The position numbers and the translations under genes are program-made. Shown here piece by piece: positions 59,610-64,000 of a stretch of DNA of 64,000 nt (its first letter is position 1; every line of letters starts with the position of its first letter). The stretch lies in contig NZ_KQ948664.1 in the NCBI RefSeq assembly GCF_001514145.1, forward strand, positions 178,523 to 242,522. The letters are read 5' to 3'. The notes under the pieces were generated by a model, which made no database searches, was not told the DNA's origin, and saw only the letters and a program-made list of their open reading frames with translations. This DNA is from Streptomyces canus. GTDB taxonomy: Bacteria > Actinomycetota > Actinomycetes > Streptomycetales > Streptomycetaceae.

Positions 59610-60425
59610 ATGACGTCCCCGGAAGCCGACCCTCACGGCGCAGCCGCCGCAGGCACCGCGCGGCTGGAGCGTGCCGTACGGGCCGCCGAGCAGGCGCTCA
59701 TCGAGTACGAGATCGCGGTGGACACCTTCCGCATCGAGGTGGAGAACTTCTCCCGCCTGCACCACCAGAAGCTCGGCCCCATGTACACCCGCCTCGACGA
59801 GCTGGAAGCACAGATCGCGGAGGTCCGGGCCGCCCGCACCGGTGATCCCGAGGACCTGCGCAAGGCGGACGAGGCCCGTGCCCGGGTGATGCCGATGCCC
59901 GGCGTCGAAGAGCTGTTCCACGGCTGGATGGACGGGGAGGGCCTGTTCCCCGAGGCCGAGGCGATGCTCACGGACCAGCCGGTGCGGCCCCCGCAGCGGG
60001 TGCGCCCCAGCGACGAGGCCCGCAAGCTCTACCGCGAGCTCGCCCGTAAGGCCCACCCGGACCTCGCCCAGGACGAAACCGAACGGGCGCGGCGTGAGGA
60101 GTTCATCACCCGGGTCAACGCGGCCTACTCCCGTGGGGACGAGCCACTCCTGCGGGAACTGTCCGAGGAGTGGGCCGCCGGGCCGAAGCCCCCGGAGCAG
60201 GGACCCACCCCCAGCGAGGAGCTCTACGCCCGCCTCGAATGGCTCGCCCAGCGCAAGGAACTGCTCTCCGTGGTCGCGCGTGAGCTGGAGGAGAGCGCGA
60301 TCGGTTCGATGCTCCGGATGGCACCGGACGACCCGGACCGCCTCCTGGAGGAGATCGCCGAGAAGCTCCTGGCCGACGTCTCCACACGCGAGGCGGAGCT
60401 CGCGGAGCTGCTCGCACAGGAGTGA
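59610..60425 (+). CDS. J-domain (DnaJ-like) protein
   Basis: This 271-residue protein has an N-terminal coiled-coil (about 20-85) and a J-domain near 140-185 with the HPD motif in LARKAHPDLAQDE. A helical C-terminal region follows. It lacks the zinc and C-terminal substrate domains of DnaJ, so it probably recruits DnaK to a specific task. The rhodanese gene begins 38 bp later. Confidence 0.85.
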   Translation: MTSPEADPHGAAAAGTARLERAVRAAEQALIEYEIAVDTFRIEVENFSRLHHQKLGPMYTRLDELEAQIAEVRAARTGDPEDLRKADEARARVMPMPGVEELFHGWMDGEGLFPEAEAMLTDQPVRPPQRVRPSDEARKLYRELARKAHPDLAQDETERARREEFITRVNAAYSRGDEPLLRELSEEWAAGPKPPEQGPTPSEELYARLEWLAQRKELLSVVARELEESAIGSMLRMAPDDPDRLLEEIAEKLLADVSTREAELAELLAQE

Positions 60426-60463
60426 CCGGCCGCGTCCTGAGGGCGTCGGGTAGCGTCGGCCCC

Positions 60464-60811
60464 ATGAATTTCGGTGCTGGTGTGCCCACGGTCCAGGTGA
60501 CGGACCTCAAGGACGGCGATTTCCTGCTGGACGTCCGCGAGGACGACGAATGGCAGGCGGGTCACGCCGAAGGGGCTCTGCACATCCCCATCAGTGAGTT
60601 CGTGGCCCGCTACGGCGAGCTGACCGAGGCCGCCCCGCAGGACGGCCGTGTCCACGTGATCTGCCGGTCCGGCGGCCGCTCGGCCCAGGTCACGATGTAT
60701 CTGGCCCAGCAGGGCATCGACGCAGCGAACGTCGACGGCGGCATGCAGCTGTGGGCCGAGACGGGCCGCCCCGTGGTGACCGACGACGGCCGACCGGGCT
60801 TCGTGCTCTAG
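60464..60811 (+). CDS. Rhodanese-like sulfurtransferase
   Basis: A 115-residue single rhodanese domain: LLDVREDDEWQAGHAEGALH and the active Cys in HVICRSGGRSAQ. Single-domain rhodaneses move sulfane sulfur. An alternative GTG at 60422 would overlap the J-protein stop. Partner unknown. Confidence 0.9.
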   Translation: MNFGAGVPTVQVTDLKDGDFLLDVREDDEWQAGHAEGALHIPISEFVARYGELTEAAPQDGRVHVICRSGGRSAQVTMYLAQQGIDAANVDGGMQLWAETGRPVVTDDGRPGFVL

Positions 60812-60839
60812 CCTCCGGCGGTCCCGGGCGGCGGGGGCC

Positions 60840-61022
60840 TCAGTCGTCTTGGCCGCTCGGGTTGCGGTCGTAACGGCTCGCGCGGCGGGCCAGCTCGCCC
60901 GCCGCGAGGGTCGCGGCGGACACCGCGCGCGTCCAGCGCGGTCCGCCCCGGGCCGCCCACCAGACGCAGACGCACCCCCCGATGGTGAGTGCGAGGATGC
61001 AGGACAGGACGAGCACCATCAT
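60840..61022 (-). CDS. Small membrane protein
   Basis: 60 residues: an N-terminal span with two Cys (VLVLSCILALTIGGCVCVWW) and a basic tail (RRASRYDRNPSG). An almost perfect ribosome site (AAGGAGG, 6-base spacing) precedes the ATG, which supports a real gene despite its length. Convergent with the rhodanese gene. Function unknown. Confidence 0.6.
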   Translation of the reverse strand: MMVLVLSCILALTIGGCVCVWWAARGGPRWTRAVSAATLAAGELARRASRYDRNPSGQDD

Positions 61023-61092
61023 GCTCGGCCTCCTTCCGTCGGTGCGGTTCCGTCATCCTCTCAGTCGCCGATCAAGGGCCTCGCGGTTTCGC

Positions 61093-62235
61093 CTATCCCA
61101 GAGAATGGGCCGCCAGCAGGTCGCCCAGCGCCTCCTCGTGCGCCGCCGCCGGGCCCAGCGACAGCTCCAGGTGCTTGGCCCAGGCGTGGTACCGGTGCAG
61201 CGGGTAGTCGACGTCGGCGCCGAACCCGCCGTGCAGATGCTGTGCCGTCTGTACCACCCGGCGTACCCCCTCGGATGCCCAGATCTTCGCCACGGCGACG
61301 TCCCCCGCGACCGGCAGCGTGCACCGCGCTCCCGAAGCGATCCGCCAAGCGGCCTGCCACAGCGTGACCTCCATCGCGCGCAGGTCGATGTAACGGTCGG
61401 CGGCCTGCACGGCGACCGCCTGGAAGGTGGCGACCGGGAACCCGAACTGCTCCCGCTTGCTGGTGTATTCACTGCTCATCCGCAGCACCCGCTCGCCCAG
61501 ACCGAGCGCCAGCGCACACGTCCCCGTGGTCAGCAGATCCCGCAGCCACTCCCACGCGCCCTCGACGTCGATCACGTCCCGCGCGGCGATCCGCGCCGAC
61601 TCCAGCCGCAGCTCGCCCAGCCGCTCCCCGCTGGTGGAGAACTGCTCGCCGAGCGCCACGCCGTCATGGCCCCGGGGCAGCAGCGCGAGGACCGTCCGGT
61701 CCGCGGCCGTGTGCGCGGGGACGACGACGTAGTCCGCGTCGTACGCCCACGGCACCGCCGTCTGCACGCCGTCCAGGATCCAGTCGGCTCCCTCCCCCTC
61801 CTCCTGCCGTGCGGTGACGGCGAGTTCGGCCGGGTCGTGGCCGGTGCGGCCGCTCGAGGCGACGGTCAGCACGACCTCCCCGCGCCCGGCCCGCTCCAGC
61901 AGCTCCGCCCTCAACTCATGGCCGCCGTACGCCTGTACGGCCGCCATGGCCGCACTGCTCTCCAACAGCGGCACCCGCGCAAGCACCTTCGCCGACTCGC
62001 GCAGCACCAGGCACAGCGCGACCGCGTCCAGGCCCGCCCCGCCGTACTCCTCGGCCGACAGCAGGCTCAGCAGGTCCGCGTCGGCGAGCCTGGCCCACAG
62101 CGCGCGGTCGAACTCGTCGGCCACGGCACCCGTGGTCAGCGCCGGAGACGGCACCGCGTCCGGCGCGACATCGGCGAACACCCCCCGCGCCGCCTCGGCC
62201 GCCGCCTGCTGCTCCTCGCTGAAGGTGAAGTCCAC
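61093..62235 (-). CDS. Acyl-CoA dehydrogenase family protein
   Basis: The 380-residue protein has the three-part acyl-CoA dehydrogenase fold: FSEEQQAAAEAARGVF at the N-terminus, a middle beta domain, and C-terminal helices with SSEYTSKREQFGFPVATFQAV and HLHGGFGADVDYPLHRYH. The usual catalytic Glu position near the end is not obvious, as in many FadE-like partner subunits. It oxidises an acyl-CoA (or is a non-catalytic partner). The paa operon lies upstream on the same strand. Confidence 0.85.
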   Translation of the reverse strand: MDFTFSEEQQAAAEAARGVFADVAPDAVPSPALTTGAVADEFDRALWARLADADLLSLLSAEEYGGAGLDAVALCLVLRESAKVLARVPLLESSAAMAAVQAYGGHELRAELLERAGRGEVVLTVASSGRTGHDPAELAVTARQEEGEGADWILDGVQTAVPWAYDADYVVVPAHTAADRTVLALLPRGHDGVALGEQFSTSGERLGELRLESARIAARDVIDVEGAWEWLRDLLTTGTCALALGLGERVLRMSSEYTSKREQFGFPVATFQAVAVQAADRYIDLRAMEVTLWQAAWRIASGARCTLPVAGDVAVAKIWASEGVRRVVQTAQHLHGGFGADVDYPLHRYHAWAKHLELSLGPAAAHEEALGDLLAAHSLG

Positions 62236-62335
62236 GGTCCCTGTCCTTCCGACGGGTCGGCAGATCGGGTCAGCTGATCTGACGGTCCGTCAAGATAGAA
62301 CAGGTTCTAGAAGAAGGGAACGGGCTCCCCTCGAC

Positions 62336-63394
62336 CTACCTGTCGAAGTCCAGCTCCACCTTCTCCGTCACCGGATGCGACTGGCACGCCAGTACATAGC
62401 CCGCCTGTGTCTCCTCCGGCTCCAGCGCGAAGTTGCGGTCCATGCGCACCTCGCCGGAGACCAGGAAGGCCCGGCAGGTCCCGCACACCCCGCCCTTGCA
62501 GGCGTAGGGCGCGTCGGACCGGTTGCGCAGCACCGTCTCCAGAAGCGACTCACCGTCCTGGACGGGCCAGCTGCCGCCACGTCCGTCGAGCCGGGCGGTC
62601 ACCGTGCTGTGCGCGGGCGCGGGGGCCGTCTGCGCAGGGGCAGCCCCGGCATCCACATGGAAGATCTCCTCATGGATACGGGTACGGGCAACCCCGAGCT
62701 CCCGCAGCGCCTTCTCCGCGCCCTGCACCAGTCCGAACGGTCCGCACAGGAACCACCCCGCCACCCGGTCCACCGGCAGCAGCGCCGGCAGCAGCCCGGT
62801 CAGCCGCTCCCGGTCGAGCCGCCCGGACGGCAGCCCTGCCTGCTGCTCCTCCCGGGAGAGCACCGTGACCAGCTGGAAGCGCTCGGGGTGGCGGTCCTTC
62901 AGGTCGGCGACCTCCTCCAGGAACATCGTGGACGCCGAGGTGCGGTCGCTGCGGATCAGGCAGAACCGGGCCCCGGGCTCGCGCGCCAGCAGCGTCGCCG
63001 CGATCGACAGCACCGGGGTGATGCCACTGCCGCCGACGATCGCCGCGTACAGACCGGGCGCCGGGGCGAGGGTGAAACGGCCCGCCGGGGTCATCACCTC
63101 CAGCTCGTCACCGACGTTGATCTCCTTGAGCGCGTACGTGGAGAAGGCCCCGCCCTCCACCAGCCGCACGCCGACCCGCAGTGCGCGAGGTCCCTCCGCG
63201 TCGGGTGCCGGGGAGCAGATCGAGTAGGTGCGCCGTATCTCCTGGCCGTCGGCCATGCGGCGCAGGGCGAGATGCTGGCCGGCGGCGTGCCGGTACTCCT
63301 CGCGCAGCTCGGGCGGCACGGTGAGCGTCAGGGCCACGGAGTCGTCGGTGAGCCGGTCGACCGCGGCCACCGGGAGCGGGTGGAAGCGGGCCAT
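62336..63394 (-). CDS. paaE: Phenylacetyl-CoA epoxidase reductase subunit PaaE
   Basis: PaaE passes electrons from NADPH to the PaaABC(D) epoxidase. This 352-residue protein has an FAD domain (RRTYSICS, about 55), an NAD domain (GGSGITPVLSIAATLL; WFLCGPFGLV) and a C-terminal plant-type 2Fe-2S domain with CKGGVCGTCRA plus a later Cys. ATG at 63394 follows AAGGAG. The start overlaps the paaD stop by one base, so the operon reads paaC-paaD-paaE. Confidence 0.93.
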   Translation of the reverse strand: MARFHPLPVAAVDRLTDDSVALTLTVPPELREEYRHAAGQHLALRRMADGQEIRRTYSICSPAPDAEGPRALRVGVRLVEGGAFSTYALKEINVGDELEVMTPAGRFTLAPAPGLYAAIVGGSGITPVLSIAATLLAREPGARFCLIRSDRTSASTMFLEEVADLKDRHPERFQLVTVLSREEQQAGLPSGRLDRERLTGLLPALLPVDRVAGWFLCGPFGLVQGAEKALRELGVARTRIHEEIFHVDAGAAPAQTAPAPAHSTVTARLDGRGGSWPVQDGESLLETVLRNRSDAPYACKGGVCGTCRAFLVSGEVRMDRNFALEPEETQAGYVLACQSHPVTEKVELDFDR

Positions 63395-63921
63395 CACAAC
63401 TCCTTGAAGTGGTCGAACGGTTCACGGCAGTCGAGGCACCGCCGCAGCGCCTTGCACGCGGTGGAGGAGAACCGGCTGAGCAGTTCGGTGTCGGCGGAAC
63501 CGCAGTGCGGGCACAGGACGGCCTCGGCCGCCGGGTCGAGCGTCCGCGTCGGCCCGAGCCGCACCGCGACCGGTCCGGCCGCCGCCGCGAGACGGGGCGG
63601 CGCTATGCCGAACTCCCGCAGCTTGCGGCGCCCTTCGGCCGTGATGTCGTCGGTCGACCAGGCGGGCGCGAGCACCGTGCGGACGGTGACCTCCCGCACG
63701 CCGTGTTCCTGCAGCACCCGCTCTATGTCCAGGGACATCGCCTCGATCGCCGGGCAGCCGGTGTACGTCGGGGTCAGCTCGACCTCGACCGAGTCCGCGT
63801 CCCGGACGTGCACCGCGCGCAGCACACCCAGCTCGTGCAGGGTGAGCACGGGCAGTTCGGGGTCGGGCACCGAACCGGCGAGCGCGAACAGCTCGGTCTC
63901 CAGCGGGGTGAGCGTCACCAT
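63394..63921 (-). CDS. paaD: Phenylacetate degradation protein PaaD
   Basis: The 175-residue protein has a DUF59/MIP18 domain (about 10-95, VPDPELPVLTLHELG and TPTYTGCPA) and a C-terminal four-Cys cluster (CPHCGS then CLDCREPFDHFK) that may bind a metal or Fe-S cluster. PaaD helps mature the epoxidase. It overlaps paaC by 7 bp. Confidence 0.92.
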   Translation of the reverse strand: MVTLTPLETELFALAGSVPDPELPVLTLHELGVLRAVHVRDADSVEVELTPTYTGCPAIEAMSLDIERVLQEHGVREVTVRTVLAPAWSTDDITAEGRRKLREFGIAPPRLAAAAGPVAVRLGPTRTLDPAAEAVLCPHCGSADTELLSRFSSTACKALRRCLDCREPFDHFKEL

Positions 63922-64000
63922 GACGCCCCCGGGTGGCTGCGGTGCAGGTGCTGCATCTCGGCGAGCATCCGGCCGAAGGACTCGGTGTGCAGGCCCTGTC
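63915..64000 (-). CDS. paaC: PaaC, C-terminal end only
   Basis: The last 27 codons (TESFGRMLAEMQHLHRSHPG) before a TGA at 63915-63917, immediately before paaD. The sequence fits the end of the structural subunit PaaC of phenylacetyl-CoA epoxidase. The gene runs off the window. Confidence 0.85.
   Translation of the reverse strand, partial: QGLHTESFGRMLAEMQHLHRSHPGASW

Overview
The window is the oriC-centred core of a Streptomyces (or very close actinomycete) chromosome. The basis is very high G+C, frequent GTG and TTG starts, parS sites of the form GTTTCACGTGAAAC, an exact SigR-type promoter before trxB, and the order sigM - anti-sigma - trxB - trxA - parB - parA - rsmG - jag - yidC - yidD - rnpA - rpmH - dnaA - oriC - dnaN - gnd - recF - DUF721 - gyrB - gyrA. 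There is no rRNA, CRISPR array, prophage or intact insertion sequence. The species cannot be fixed from the sequence.

Layout. 1-4.3 kb: the end of a pseudokinase/sugar-binding membrane protein, an ECF sigma/anti-sigma pair and the thioredoxin system. 4.3-11.3 kb (minus strand): a GNAT acetyltransferase, ParB and ParA, and the rsmG-jag-yidC-yidD-rnpA-rpmH block. 11.3-24.2 kb (plus strand): dnaA, oriC (about 870 bp with many DnaA boxes), dnaN, gnd, recF, a DUF721 gene, gyrB, gyrA and a DUF3566 membrane protein. 24.3-31.3 kb: tRNA-Ile and tRNA-Ala about 6.8 kb apart, enclosing a VOC gene, small envelope proteins, a surface-anchored secreted protein, a tail-anchored Ser/Thr kinase and an HTH regulator.

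31-48.5 kb is an envelope and division cluster: a GH26-like lipoprotein, cyclophilin, rhomboid protease, CrgA, a DUF881 protein, three class E sortases interleaved with a glutamine amidotransferase (PabA/TrpG), and then the minus-strand operon fhaA-fhaB-pstP-rodA-pbpA-pknB. In that operon a PASTA kinase, its phosphatase and FHA readers are co-transcribed with a SEDS/PBP peptidoglycan synthase. tRNA-Leu closes this block.

49-64 kb is accessory and partly decayed: remnants of a LuxR-type regulator and ketosynthases, an ABC exporter, a short DedA-like protein, a frameshifted NB-ARC ATPase, a two-component system behind a tandem-repeated promoter region, a DUF2252 protein, a J-domain protein, a rhodanese, an acyl-CoA dehydrogenase, and the end of a phenylacetate degradation operon (paaC-paaD-paaE).

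Main unexplained signals: a cluster of perfect DnaA boxes next to crgA, far from oriC; a degraded copy of the tRNA-Ile 3' end plus its terminator on the far side of the VOC gene; parS sites embedded in reading frames; and a 63-bp minisatellite inside the tail-anchored kinase. No clearly new multi-gene system was proven. Function calls rest on motif recognition by eye.
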